Source of the DNA: Pseudomonas fluorescens
GTDB taxonomy: Bacteria > Pseudomonadota > Gammaproteobacteria > Pseudomonadales > Pseudomonadaceae
Direction of reading: 5' to 3'
Length of the DNA stretch: 64,000 bases
NCBI RefSeq assembly: GCF_000968015.1
Contig: NZ_LACH01000039.1
Location: forward strand, 62,001-126,000
Below the pieces are notes generated by a model, which worked only from the letters and a program-made list of their open reading frames with translations, searched no databases and was not told the origin of the DNA. The position numbers and the translations under genes were made by a program. Positions within the stretch are counted from its first letter, which is position 1; each line of letters starts with the position of its first letter. This document shows positions 36,143 to 44,820 of this stretch, piece after piece.

Positions 36143-36610
36143 ATGAAAAAAATAATAACGGTTAATTACACCCACGCACGATCCATCGAGCTACGGTCGA
36201 AACGAGAAATCAGTTTGACTATTGTGGAGGGTGAATCGTCTATTGAAGACCTGATGCTTGGCGAATACGTATTGATCGTAAATGACCGTGGGATTCCTCA
36301 CTGGGTCGCACAAATCAGCCGTTTCGTCATCACATCTGGCGATTATCCAAAGACCATAACTGCCTCGTTAGGTCGTATCGCTTCTCTATCGGAAGGCTGG
36401 CTTGAGGTCTCGAAAATCATTCGAGACAAATGGCTTCAGCACGCTAAGATTGAACTGCTGGACGTTGAGGCGCTGTTCCAGGTTGGAAATCTCCTTACGT
36501 CAAACGTAGAGAAGCCATTCGAGTCATTGACGGCCAAGGACGCTGCTACTCGGTTGGCATGGACGTATGGAGTTGAAACTAGCCAGGTCAAAATCTCGAT
36601 CGAGTTCTAA
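36143..36610 (+). CDS. Hypothetical protein, 155 aa
   Basis: I prefer ATG 36143 (MKKIITVNYTHARS) with GGGGGCAAA upstream over the 175-codon frame. The N-terminal half is beta-rich and the second half helical, with AAT-type Ala runs and a WTYGVETSQVKISIEF end. There is no signal peptide or recognised family. It is divergent from the RloC-like gene, with about 190 bases between the start codons. Confidence 0.65.
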   Translation: MKKIITVNYTHARSIELRSKREISLTIVEGESSIEDLMLGEYVLIVNDRGIPHWVAQISRFVITSGDYPKTITASLGRIASLSEGWLEVSKIIRDKWLQHAKIELLDVEALFQVGNLLTSNVEKPFESLTAKDAATRLAWTYGVETSQVKISIEF

Positions 36611-36942
36611 CCTGATTTCCTCATTGCCCCAGTTATTTGAAGCAACGCAACGCATCGCATCCATGCGTCGTATCTCAGTCACGGTTAACTACGAACGCTG
36701 CAAAGCCACTTCTGAGCAACCGCAAGCCAGCAATATGGACACCGAGGATGATTTGTGACATGTCGCCGTCATGACCATTCGCGGCTTTTTTTGCATCGAA
36801 TTGGCCCGCAGGATTGAGGAAGTGAAGGCAGGTGTCGCCGCGGGCTTGGGCCCCCGGCGCATAAGAAAGACGCGGCCATCTCGGAGCTCAGTACCTAGGT
36901 TAACGCTTAAGCTGTCGATACATCTCCTGGGCGGTGCGAGAG
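36611..36942. other. Intergenic region, no supported gene
   Basis: A 63-codon plus-strand frame (36567-36758) overlaps the end of the previous gene and has no family match or start signal. I see nothing else. The two flanking genes converge here. Confidence 0.35.
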
Positions 36943-37515
36943 TCAGCTTTCCTCTGCTGGCTTTTCAGCGGCTGGACGCTCCAGAACATGAATGAGGTAC
37001 TCCAACATCTTCTGTATTGACTCGGGAGTCTCATTGATTTCGTCGAGTCGACCTGAAAGCTCTGCTGCAGCGGTCTTGGCTAGGGTAATCCAGCCTTGGC
37101 ACAGGCGAGTCCACGTGTCGCAGCGTTTAATAAAGTTGAGAAGAAATTCCTTGGGATTAGGTAGTGTTCTGCCACCGTTGATCTTAGCTCGAGTCAGCCG
37201 CCAGTAATCGTGAGCAATCAGGTTCCGATCAATCACGAATCGCATCAATTCATCACCATCAAACTGAAACTGAGCCCCGTAGGTCTGAGCAATAGCCCCC
37301 AAAGTCTGTTTAGTTTTTGTGCCATCGCCCCGTAGAAACTCTTCAGCTGTCAGGTCTTTGAATCTACGATCGTGCGCCTTCAGATGTGATGCCATGCCAT
37401 ACAAAGCGAATTCAAACTTTTGTGCGCCCAGCATCGCCAGGCCCAGCAGTATCATCTCGTCAGAGAATTCTTCCAGTCCATCAGGTTGCAGGTTTTGGCC
37501 ATCGCCGATTGACAT
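36943..37515 (-). CDS. Putative HEPN-like protein with RX4H motif
   Basis: The protein is 190 aa. ATG 37515 has AAGGAG at ideal spacing, so the 223-codon frame is too long. It is helical throughout. Near residue 110, DRNLIAHDYW provides an R-x4-H motif in the helix-turn context typical of HEPN ribonucleases. A long C-terminal helical region and a Pro/Glu tail (PAAEKPAEES) follow. HEPN proteins often act as RNases or as partners of nucleotidyltransferases. No MNT partner is adjacent. The assignment is from the motif only. Confidence 0.6.
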   Translation of the reverse strand: MSIGDGQNLQPDGLEEFSDEMILLGLAMLGAQKFEFALYGMASHLKAHDRRFKDLTAEEFLRGDGTKTKQTLGAIAQTYGAQFQFDGDELMRFVIDRNLIAHDYWRLTRAKINGGRTLPNPKEFLLNFIKRCDTWTRLCQGWITLAKTAAAELSGRLDEINETPESIQKMLEYLIHVLERPAAEKPAEES

Positions 37516-37819
37516 AGCTTGCTCCTTGAGTTCGTCATGGTTGATCCCAGGAATGGGAAAAAAGCTTTGCACTATAGGATGCATACCCGTACAGGCGACG
37601 CCTTGAAATCTCATAACGCAACGCGCGTTAGCATCGCATGCTGGCGAGCGATGTGAAGGAAAACAACATCGGTCGCTAAGATTGGTATTATCATCTAAAA
37701 CGATTCTACTTGCGGTCCAAATTGCACGATGATTGCTATCAAGCAGTCGGCGAACGCTCTCCAGGGCAGTGCCGATATCTTCGTCAAACTGTCATTGTCA
37801 CTTGAGAACGGAGAACACC
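37516..37819. promoter_or_regulatory. Upstream region of rpmE2
   Basis: About 300 bases contain the divergent promoters of the HEPN-like gene and rpmE2. Type B L31 genes are usually repressed by Zur. A GGTATTATCATC stretch near 37685 was checked as a Zur-box candidate, but it lacks good dyad symmetry, so I do not call a site. Confidence 0.35.
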
Positions 37820-38074
37820 ATGAAAGCAGCTACCCATCCGAACTATCGTCCAGTGCTGTTCCACGACACCGCTGCGGATGCATTTTTTCTCATCAGCTCT
37901 ACCGCACACACCAGCAGCACGCAAAAGCACAGCGATGGCAACACCTACCCCTATGTCGCGTTGGATGTGTCGAGTGCTTCGCATCCCGTGTATACGCATC
38001 AGCAACGCAAAGCGACCAACGAGGGGCGAATTGCTGGCTTCAACAAACGCTTCGCAGGCTTTAGCGCACGCTAG
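37820..38074 (+). CDS. rpmE2: Ribosomal protein L31 type B (zinc-free)
   Basis: The protein is 84 aa. It matches the type B L31 pattern: ATHPNYRPVLFHDTAADAFF, an internal SDGNTYPYVALDVSS and an end with GFNKRF. It lacks the CxxC zinc pairs of the primary L31, which is the hallmark of the alternative, zinc-independent paralogue that replaces RpmE when zinc is scarce. ATG 37820 has GGAG at good spacing; the longer frame from 37733 is not needed. A terminator follows at 38121. It is unusual among island genes, since L31B is normally core and Zur-controlled. Confidence 0.92.
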   Translation: MKAATHPNYRPVLFHDTAADAFFLISSTAHTSSTQKHSDGNTYPYVALDVSSASHPVYTHQQRKATNEGRIAGFNKRFAGFSAR

Positions 38075-38120
38075 GGCCCTTATGGATGACTTTCATCAAC
38101 CGCCAATCAGCAATCTCTAG

Positions 38121-38151
38121 CAGCCCTTTGATTCAAGGGGCTGTTTTTTTT
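38121..38151 (+). terminator. Rho-independent terminator of rpmE2
   Basis: CAGCCC-TT pairs with AA-GGGGCTG around a TGATTC loop, and eight T follow directly. It is about 47 bases after the rpmE2 stop codon and is a standard intrinsic terminator. Confidence 0.85.
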
Positions 38152-38419
38152 GACCGTCGACAGCGCTTGAGGCCAATAGCGGATTCCACGCTGGGATCCT
38201 GCTGGGATGTTCAGTTGTGCAGGATCCTTGAAACCAATTTTAAAGACATTGAAGCAGCCAATCGCCTGGCTCAAGGTCGTTGATGGCGCTGATACAAAGT
38301 GAGCCGCCAGAGTCGCCCGACTTTCGGTTGATTCCGTTAGCCGAAAACACACTTAGCGGTGGTTGTTCTTCACCATGCAGCAGGAATGTTCAATGCTCAT
38401 TTGGCATTGATGAAAAGCC
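38152..38419. other. Intergenic region between rpmE2 and the transposition operon
   Basis: No gene is seen. A TGACCG directly after the rpmE2 terminator resembles the first six bases of the proposed transposon right end, but the similarity stops there and flanking bases do not match. Weak copies of the end repeat (GGAATGTTC near 38388, GGGATGTTC near 38208) are not convincing. Confidence 0.35.
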
Positions 38420-38893
38420 CTAAAGGGCCTGGGCTAGCGTCTCACTATTTATTCGACGAATAGCGCATTCCAACATCTGCTTCAGCGTACCCAGCATGAT
38501 GTTATAGGGATCAGCCACCTGCTCCAGTTCATGTCGCTGCCAATCATAGAACATTCGCAACCATCTCCTTTCAAAATCCCCATTAAAATCCGTCCTGCTG
38601 AAACGAACAGGGCCTAACGAATTTCTGAGGGAGTCAGTTTCAAGCTTCAAAAGATGTTTCTTGTAGTCCATCCGTAACGCATTGGTCTTGGCGAATAGCT
38701 CGCCACTGTCATGTTTCACGAACGGTATCCGATGGACATTTGTGATCTGATCTCCGAAGGTAATCGAGTAGGACAATATTTCACCGGTGACTCCGTTCAC
38801 TTGCAAACACACGATCATGGCATAGCTCGCATATTCGCCGGGTAAATGGACACGAAATGCCGGGCGCCAGTACCACGCAAACACATACTTCAT
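38420..38893 (-). CDS. Unknown accessory protein of the Tn7-like operon
   Basis: The protein is 157 aa. The ATG at 38893 overlaps the tniQ stop (TAATG), so it is translationally coupled and is the fifth gene of the operon. Its N-terminal half looks beta-rich with many aromatics (YVFAWYWRPAFRV), and the C-terminal half is helical (RRWLRMFYDWQRHELEQV). I do not recognise a family. By position it may help target choice or assembly, like TnsE or other accessory proteins, but nothing in the sequence says so. Confidence 0.75.
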   Translation of the reverse strand: MKYVFAWYWRPAFRVHLPGEYASYAMIVCLQVNGVTGEILSYSITFGDQITNVHRIPFVKHDSGELFAKTNALRMDYKKHLLKLETDSLRNSLGPVRFSRTDFNGDFERRWLRMFYDWQRHELEQVADPYNIMLGTLKQMLECAIRRINSETLAQAL

Positions 38894-39975
38894 TATGTTG
38901 GCCTCCAGCAGCGAGGAATGTCGGCAAGCAGTGAAATGTTAAGACTTATACTTTCGTAATGACGAAGCTCGTCGCCGAGCAACGTCAACAGGTTAAAATG
39001 CTCCTCCATTAGTTCCCAGATAACCCATGCTCGAGCTGGCGTAAAATAACCTTCTGAGTTGGTCGAGTTCCCCTCTTCTTCTGTGATCCACCCCAAAAGC
39101 AGTCCACACAGATAAAGCGCGCTTACTCTTGCAATAGACGATGCGCGATAAATCTCTTGGTAAAAATTGAGATAGAAAGCATCACGGCGATAGACGTTAG
39201 GTCCGCCCCAATCTGAAAACACAACTTTAGGAAAAGCATAGTGCAAGCAAGGCATCATGACCGCTCGCATTAGAGACAGTATGAATCCTTCAATCTGAGC
39301 TCGCTCCACATGATCTGTTGCCTTTTCACGAAGAGCATCAATGCGACGTTGCACATCGAAAGCGAATGCGTTTCGAAGCGGCCAAGCGTTACAAATACGC
39401 TCATGGTGCTCTTTGGCATGCAACGAATCCCAGTACCAAGTAAATGCACGCGCTGGGTGATCAAGTGTCAAGGCAAACGAAACAGGAGCGTCCAGAAGAG
39501 GAACGGCATGCACGCTACACATGGGTTGCGCAAGATGCCGCCAGTCTGACTTCCATGCAGGCAATCCCGTCGCTTGCATGCTCTGCGCAAGGCATTGGTA
39601 ACAGAAGGCTCGTCGATACCGCAAAGGCGTGTAGGGACGCTCAAAAAAAGGAAACTGACATTCGAACCATTGGCGAGGAATGTCTAGGGTTTGGACGCAG
39701 TTGTCTACCCAATCGTTGGATGCCACCCCGTCGGGGTCAACGAATCTGATCCCGGATGAATCAGGGGCGTCACTTTGTACAATTCCGCGAGCATCCGAAA
39801 CATACTTTGGATGATCGAAAATGGGCCCATTGATTTGTAGATTAATCCGATAACTCCAGGACGACAGGCATTCTCCAACAACGGGCTTGCTGATCCCCAA
39901 CTGTTCCAGACGTCGCAAACCTTGGAGCAGGATCGCTGCTTCACCATCTTGCATCGATTCACCCGAACAAGACAC
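38893..39975 (-). CDS. tniQ: TniQ/TnsD-family transposition target-selection protein
   Basis: The protein is 360 aa. The TniQ hallmarks are present: ESLSSW-like GECLSSWSYRI at 35-45 and a zinc finger with FCYQC (Cys125, Cys128) and QPMCSVHAVPL (Cys153, His156). The rest is helical. TniQ proteins bind target DNA or link a target-recognition module to TnsC. The start is a GTG at 39975 behind GGAGG at seven bases, which overlaps the end of the second ATPase gene by 17 bases. It is shorter than typical TnsD, closer to TniQ of Tn5053-type elements. Confidence 0.87.
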   Translation of the reverse strand: MSCSGESMQDGEAAILLQGLRRLEQLGISKPVVGECLSSWSYRINLQINGPIFDHPKYVSDARGIVQSDAPDSSGIRFVDPDGVASNDWVDNCVQTLDIPRQWFECQFPFFERPYTPLRYRRAFCYQCLAQSMQATGLPAWKSDWRHLAQPMCSVHAVPLLDAPVSFALTLDHPARAFTWYWDSLHAKEHHERICNAWPLRNAFAFDVQRRIDALREKATDHVERAQIEGFILSLMRAVMMPCLHYAFPKVVFSDWGGPNVYRRDAFYLNFYQEIYRASSIARVSALYLCGLLLGWITEEEGNSTNSEGYFTPARAWVIWELMEEHFNLLTLLGDELRHYESISLNISLLADIPRCWRPT

Positions 39976-40768
39976 GCTGCACCTCCCATTTCAGATCTTC
40001 CGTTGCCCTCGCCCCTGACATCGCAGTTGGCAGTTGATCGTGAAGAAGCTCTGTGCAATAGAGCACTTCGAGCAATGACATAGCTCGGTCAATTTCAAGC
40101 TCGTCCGCCGTTGTCGCAAATTGATCCCGGTCCTGCACTCGAATATTCAAACCGTATCGAGAGTTGGACCAGTGACAAAACTGAGCCTTCAGATCAGACC
40201 AGTTTTGACCCGTCAGCGCGCCACTTAGTGAAATATCTGATGTTTGAACCGTTTTGATTTTGCAGAATTCGTTTTGTAATGGAACGCGGCGTGTTGAAAA
40301 TATCACCTGCATCCCTGCGGCACTCATAGCGAATTTGAGCATGTCGTCAATTATATTTCCCACTGAATCCCTTTCGTTAATGATGATTTCTGCGTCATCA
40401 ATCACAATTGTCCTGCGGTTGGTCAGTTTTACGAATTCAACCAGACTCTTCGGAACCTGTTTAAGCCATCCAAACTCGCTGGTAGGGAAAACCATCTGTT
40501 GAACTCGATCTACCAGACTCACACGGCTTAAGAATATGTCGTGCCGAACAACAATCACCGTCGTTGAATGATTGGCGACAAACGCGTCCAACAAGCTGGT
40601 GATGCCTGCGCCGGCCGGTCCTCGCACCATGACGACAGCGCTTGCTGTTGATTTAGAGATGGAATCAAGCGCGTCATGCGCTTGGTTCCATGAGTCCCAG
40701 CGAAACTGGAAGCCATGACGGCCTTCCAGTACGCTGCGAGCGATATCGCGACGTGCATCCAGATTCAC
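39959..40768 (-). CDS. Second TniB-like AAA+ protein with degenerate Walker A
   Basis: The protein is 269 aa. It has an AAA+ layout: VRGPAGAGITSLLDA at residues 49-62, where the usual GxxxxGK(T/S) lysine is isoleucine (Ile56, codon ATC), and a Walker B RRTIVIDDAEIII near 118-130. A sensor-1-like STRRVP and a C-terminal helical part follow. It starts with GTG at 40768, overlapping the tniB stop by four bases (GTGA), and the tniQ start overlaps its end. Loss of the phosphate-binding lysine suggests it no longer hydrolyses ATP normally and may be a structural partner of the active ATPase, or a filament cap. Confidence 0.82.
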   Translation of the reverse strand: MNLDARRDIARSVLEGRHGFQFRWDSWNQAHDALDSISKSTASAVVMVRGPAGAGITSLLDAFVANHSTTVIVVRHDIFLSRVSLVDRVQQMVFPTSEFGWLKQVPKSLVEFVKLTNRRTIVIDDAEIIINERDSVGNIIDDMLKFAMSAAGMQVIFSTRRVPLQNEFCKIKTVQTSDISLSGALTGQNWSDLKAQFCHWSNSRYGLNIRVQDRDQFATTADELEIDRAMSLLEVLYCTELLHDQLPTAMSGARATEDLKWEVQRVLFG

Positions 40769-41670
40769 GCTGCGCCAGCCTCGTCTGCGGCTTCAGGATC
40801 AGAGATCGAAAGCGCGTAGTTGAAATTGGCCATGATCTCTTCGATGTTGTCGAGATGGCGATGATTGATGTGTTCCGAGCCATCCAGGATGCTGGCCATA
40901 GCGGAGGCCTGGATAATCTTGACGACATTGTCCATGAGGCCATCACCCTTTTCCATGATCTTCAAAAACAGCACTTGATCTTTGAAATTCGTCGGTTTCT
41001 TCAACGGCAAATGATGGATATAAGTCGCCACAAAACTGCGAAACTCGGGGCCGTTGTCCCAGCCGGACAGCGACACCACCGGATAACGCCGCTCCAATTG
41101 AAGATCGCGGCGAAGCACCTTTGCAGCATCCGGAATCCCAAAGGCAAAAACTGATAAGCCGTAGGTCGAGCCCGAAAGATTTTTCAGAAGCGACAAGTTG
41201 ATTCGCTGCTGGACTTCAGTCAGTGTCAGCGCATCATGGACTTCGTCGATCACAATACCTCTGATGTTCTCAGTACGAATTTTGTACTGCATCTCAGGGG
41301 TGATGTTGTCGCCTTGTCGGGCCCTTCGCCCGACGCCAAGCCCCATCTCACTCAGGATGAGATCGCGAAGCGAGTACCCATTTGGGCTTTGGTGCATGGT
41401 GACGAATATCATCTTGTTTTCGGAAGTTTGATTATCCATTTTCATTTTATCGATCAGCGCCGATTTGCCTCCTCCTGGAGGCGCAATGATCAACATACTT
41501 GGCGCATTAATCTTGTTCCTTGTTTTCATTGCCATCTGCACCCTCAAGAGGATCTTTTGTGCATTCGGATGATGGACCCAAAAATCATTGGCACACGCCA
41601 AAAGCCTATCTTCATTAGACTTGTCGAAGTGTTGTAATGCCGAAATGTGGACGTGCGGGTACTTTGACAT
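40765..41670 (-). CDS. tniB: TniB/TnsC-type AAA+ transposition ATPase
   Basis: The protein is 301 aa. Walker A IIAPPGGGKSAL is intact (Lys69), and Walker B reads GIVIDEVHDAL near residue 137-147. Sensor-type residues follow in VFAFGIPDAAKVL and an RRYP segment that could carry the arginine finger. TnsC-like proteins polymerise on target DNA with ATP, and link TniQ to the transposase. The ATG at 41670 is 181 bases after the tniA stop. The next gene overlaps by four bases. Confidence 0.87.
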   Translation of the reverse strand: MSKYPHVHISALQHFDKSNEDRLLACANDFWVHHPNAQKILLRVQMAMKTRNKINAPSMLIIAPPGGGKSALIDKMKMDNQTSENKMIFVTMHQSPNGYSLRDLILSEMGLGVGRRARQGDNITPEMQYKIRTENIRGIVIDEVHDALTLTEVQQRINLSLLKNLSGSTYGLSVFAFGIPDAAKVLRRDLQLERRYPVVSLSGWDNGPEFRSFVATYIHHLPLKKPTNFKDQVLFLKIMEKGDGLMDNVVKIIQASAMASILDGSEHINHRHLDNIEEIMANFNYALSISDPEAADEAGAA

Positions 41671-41850
41671 AAAAATGCCTCATGTTTTAACGTTAAGAAT
41701 CTGTTCAGATGAACAGGGTTTGCAATCCATGCAAACATATATACAAATGCGTGATGTACCGCGTGTATCGAATGCTAATTAGATTCATGCAACAGATCGA
41801 ATGAGAGGATGCCGCCCCATCGCTTGATGGATGAAAGGCGAATAATGCGA

Positions 41851-43632
41851 CTAACGGGTGTTACTGTCATAGATGACCACTGGAGCATCATCGAAATCAA
41901 CAATGGTTTCGGATTGAAACAATTTACTAATGTTGTACACGTTGGACGCCTCTTTTTTCTGGCCTTTCGGGTTTGATTTTGTCGTTGTGGTCGCTCCTGG
42001 TTTCAAGGACGTATTGATGTCTTTGTGAATGGGAGCTTTTTTATGAGTAGACGCTTGTTCTTTGTAGTCCTCCTTACCCTTTTCCGCTTTCCTTTTGCGT
42101 TTCTCCTGAGTGGTTAATTTCACCTCGGCCTTTTTAACCTTGTGCGCTTCACTGAATGACTGCGCCCCTGCCTTGCCCATCGTGCCGTCTCGAGCCCCTT
42201 TTTGTTGGCGTTGCCAACGGTACGTTTCAAAATCAGCGCTTTTATTAAAGTTGTTCCTCTTACACGGAATTTTCTTCCAAGTACCATCCAGGTTTACAAA
42301 AATAAAACTGAGATCGTACGGATCGTACTTAACCAGCACTTTTTCTCGGACTCTATTCTTGATCGCTGAATCGAAGTAAAACCTGCGAAACAGCTCAATG
42401 CCCTCAGGAACGATCTGCTTATCATGGATCTCGGGATAAAACCGGTACTTGAAGTCTTCGTGCTGCGCCGCATCGAGCATCTTAGGTCCCGGGTATTTCG
42501 CGTAATGCTCGTTCCATGCCTCCTCGGGTGATTTGCCCAGGGCAGAATGCTTGGAGTCGTGATAGGCATGGAAGTGATAGCAAAGGATTTCCCGCAGGCC
42601 TGTCAACGTAATGCCTGCACGCTTCGCGCTTCTCAGATGCTTGCGCTGGACAGTGTTCGATCCCGTACTGCCAGGTAGCCCGTGAACCGTGTTGAGCATC
42701 AACTTGCCAATCAGACTTTCAATGTGACCCCCTTGGTGCTTTTGGGGGATGTCCCTGTGCTGTACATCGATACCAAAATCCTTGGCGTTCAGCACAAAGA
42801 CATCGGAGATGAACTCCTTTGCGTTGTCGGTGTGAATCACCTCGGGTAAGCCATGCATCGGCAGCAAATACCCAGGGAGTCCAAGTTTCGCGAGAAACGG
42901 GTCCTTGGGCAAAACGCAGCTTTCCATCAGCATGGCCACCGAGACGGCACTTGGCGGCAGGAACGACAGGTAAAACCCCAGAACCACACGGGTGTGTAGA
43001 TCCACAGCGAGGCTGATCCAAGGTCGCCCGATGATGACGTTACGATCGTTTTCATCCACGACGAGTAGATCAACGACGGTATGGTCGAACTGCACCCATT
43101 CCAGAGGCCTTGTAGTGACCTTGTACCCTGCCCTTGCCTCATACTTTTGCTTGGTCTGGTCACTGGAGTGTGTCATGGCGTGAAGCAACCGCTCGCCTTT
43201 GGAATTAATCCAACGTTTGACCGTGTGATAGCTGGGTCGCAGCATCCTTCTGTTGTCTGCTTGTGCCTGACACGCTTTCCAAACGACTGAGATCTTCTTC
43301 GAATCCGGATAGTGCTCAAGAAACATCTCTTCGATGAGCTTTAGCACCTCTGAATTTGTCACCATGAGACCGTCTTTGCGTCCCGGGCTATCCGTTACGA
43401 TTGTCCGGTAGCTGGTAGCGCCTTCCATGCGTTTAACCAGCTCGTAAAACACTGTTTTCTGTAAACCAAGCATGCTCATTGCTTTGTCGGCTTTCAGATG
43501 ACCATCTTTGTAGTCCCTTAAAATGGCATACCGTGTTGCGGCCAACTTGTGTCGCCCTACTTCGCTAGCGGTACTCTTTGAGCTCAATGCAGTCTTGGCT
43601 CGTGAGATGCATTCCTTGGTTACTTTTTTCAT
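41851..43632 (-). CDS. tniA: TniA/TnsB-type DDE transposase
   Basis: The protein is 593 aa. N-terminal HTH domains precede an integrase core with the DDE residues: EWVQFDHTVV (Asp about 183), VIHTDNAKEF (Asp about 268) and GGHIESLIGK (Glu about 304), the last two about 35 residues apart. A Mu-type C-terminal beta-barrel follows (SFIFVNLDGTWKKIP). The last 120 residues are Lys-rich and disordered, and end in a short acidic motif that, as in TnsB, could contact the ATPase. ATG 43632 starts the operon. It is the gene closest to the proposed transposon end. Confidence 0.9.
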   Translation of the reverse strand: MKKVTKECISRAKTALSSKSTASEVGRHKLAATRYAILRDYKDGHLKADKAMSMLGLQKTVFYELVKRMEGATSYRTIVTDSPGRKDGLMVTNSEVLKLIEEMFLEHYPDSKKISVVWKACQAQADNRRMLRPSYHTVKRWINSKGERLLHAMTHSSDQTKQKYEARAGYKVTTRPLEWVQFDHTVVDLLVVDENDRNVIIGRPWISLAVDLHTRVVLGFYLSFLPPSAVSVAMLMESCVLPKDPFLAKLGLPGYLLPMHGLPEVIHTDNAKEFISDVFVLNAKDFGIDVQHRDIPQKHQGGHIESLIGKLMLNTVHGLPGSTGSNTVQRKHLRSAKRAGITLTGLREILCYHFHAYHDSKHSALGKSPEEAWNEHYAKYPGPKMLDAAQHEDFKYRFYPEIHDKQIVPEGIELFRRFYFDSAIKNRVREKVLVKYDPYDLSFIFVNLDGTWKKIPCKRNNFNKSADFETYRWQRQQKGARDGTMGKAGAQSFSEAHKVKKAEVKLTTQEKRKRKAEKGKEDYKEQASTHKKAPIHKDINTSLKPGATTTTKSNPKGQKKEASNVYNISKLFQSETIVDFDDAPVVIYDSNTR

Positions 43633-44820
43633 TGATCATTGCCCATACAGAATGAAGTCCTTCTGGCGCAGTGCGTTTATTGCGCACACTGACGCCGCGA
43701 TGATGGCCTTCGATCTATTGCATTAGTTTTTTAAAGAGCGGTAGTTACAGGCTTCGATTGCGTCGAAGCAAAATCAGTTAATCTCATCTGAACGAAGTTC
43801 GCAACTGGCCGGCCAAGAGCACTAAGAGCCGGAGAAATAAATAGTAAATTTGATTTGAAATTAGATTAATTTTAAATGGAAAGCCGTCTAGATCGCGGCC
43901 TCTAGAAATTCGAGAACACTATATTTTTAATTTTATTCACGCTTCAATTTTTGGCTTAATCGCTTACGATTGCAACTTCCGATTTGTCCAATCGAAGCAT
44001 TCAATGCAAACTTGACTTGAAACAATCAATATTTTCGATCAAAAAACTTGAAATTTCATTTTGAAATCGAACTTGCCGAGCAAGATGCTTGGATAATATA
44101 TATTGATGGTTGCAATGGTTATAATGAGTCGAATTATAGTTATATTGATGCGCATCTGATGAAGTTATCCATCCTCATCTCAGACACCCTCTCTGGCTTG
44201 CCACCGAACTGAGGCTGTTTACCTGCTGAAAGCTTGATTTGGAGTCAAAGAGCAGGCGACGGCTTTGCCGCCGAAAAGACGATGTTTCCTAGCCCACTCT
44301 TCGCTCAGTACGGCTGCACGTTCAACTCACTCTGCATGAATCCAGTAGGACGAGTTAGGCTGTCGTTGCTCCCTCGTTTCAAGGAAGCCCGCCTTCGTTT
44401 TTTTGCGATGAGGGTGGATGACCTCACCGAAGGGACTGATGGATTGCTTCGACCCCACCGGGAGGATGCACCGGGTCGTCTTGGGTATTTACCATCACGA
44501 GAATATCGATCCGGACTGGTTTGCCCGTCGGATCGCGTATTAGCCTTTCGTGCAGGCCTTCAGCCGCTCACCAGCCGATCCTGCCAGGTTGAATCATGTC
44601 TGCCAGCTGTACTGTAGTGCGGCTCTTTCTTTCATTAGCGCTCGGTACATTGCCGCGAGGTACAGGCAGTAGTTACCACCATGCCGAGGGCCTTAATGTT
44701 CACCGCCAGGATCATCTGGCTATCCTCGCGATCTAGCCAGTTGGCCGAGGGTGGAGCGCTTATCCATCCTGCAGTAAAGGGTTTATTGGCCCTTAGCTTA
44801 GCCAATGAACCCTCTGAATT
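43633..44820. other. 1.2-kb leader between tniA and the repeat cluster
   Basis: The first 550 bases are very AT-rich (notably 43830-44170) and should hold the tniA promoter. From about 44230 to 44820 GC content rises again. A 127-codon plus-strand frame (44234-44617) has no start signal and no family match. I see no gene I can support. This is long for a Tn7-like end region and may include debris of an older insertion. Confidence 0.45.

Noticed and set aside
37640..37819. Zur box upstream of rpmE2
   Set aside because: The best AT-rich candidate lacks the expected dyad symmetry.
38151..38156. TGACCG after the rpmE2 terminator as the transposon left end
   Set aside because: Only six bases match the right end, no repeat array follows, and the flanking five bases differ (TTTTT against TTTCG).
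44234..44617. 127-codon plus-strand frame near the transposon end
   Set aside because: There is no ribosome-binding site, no recognisable family and an unnatural composition.
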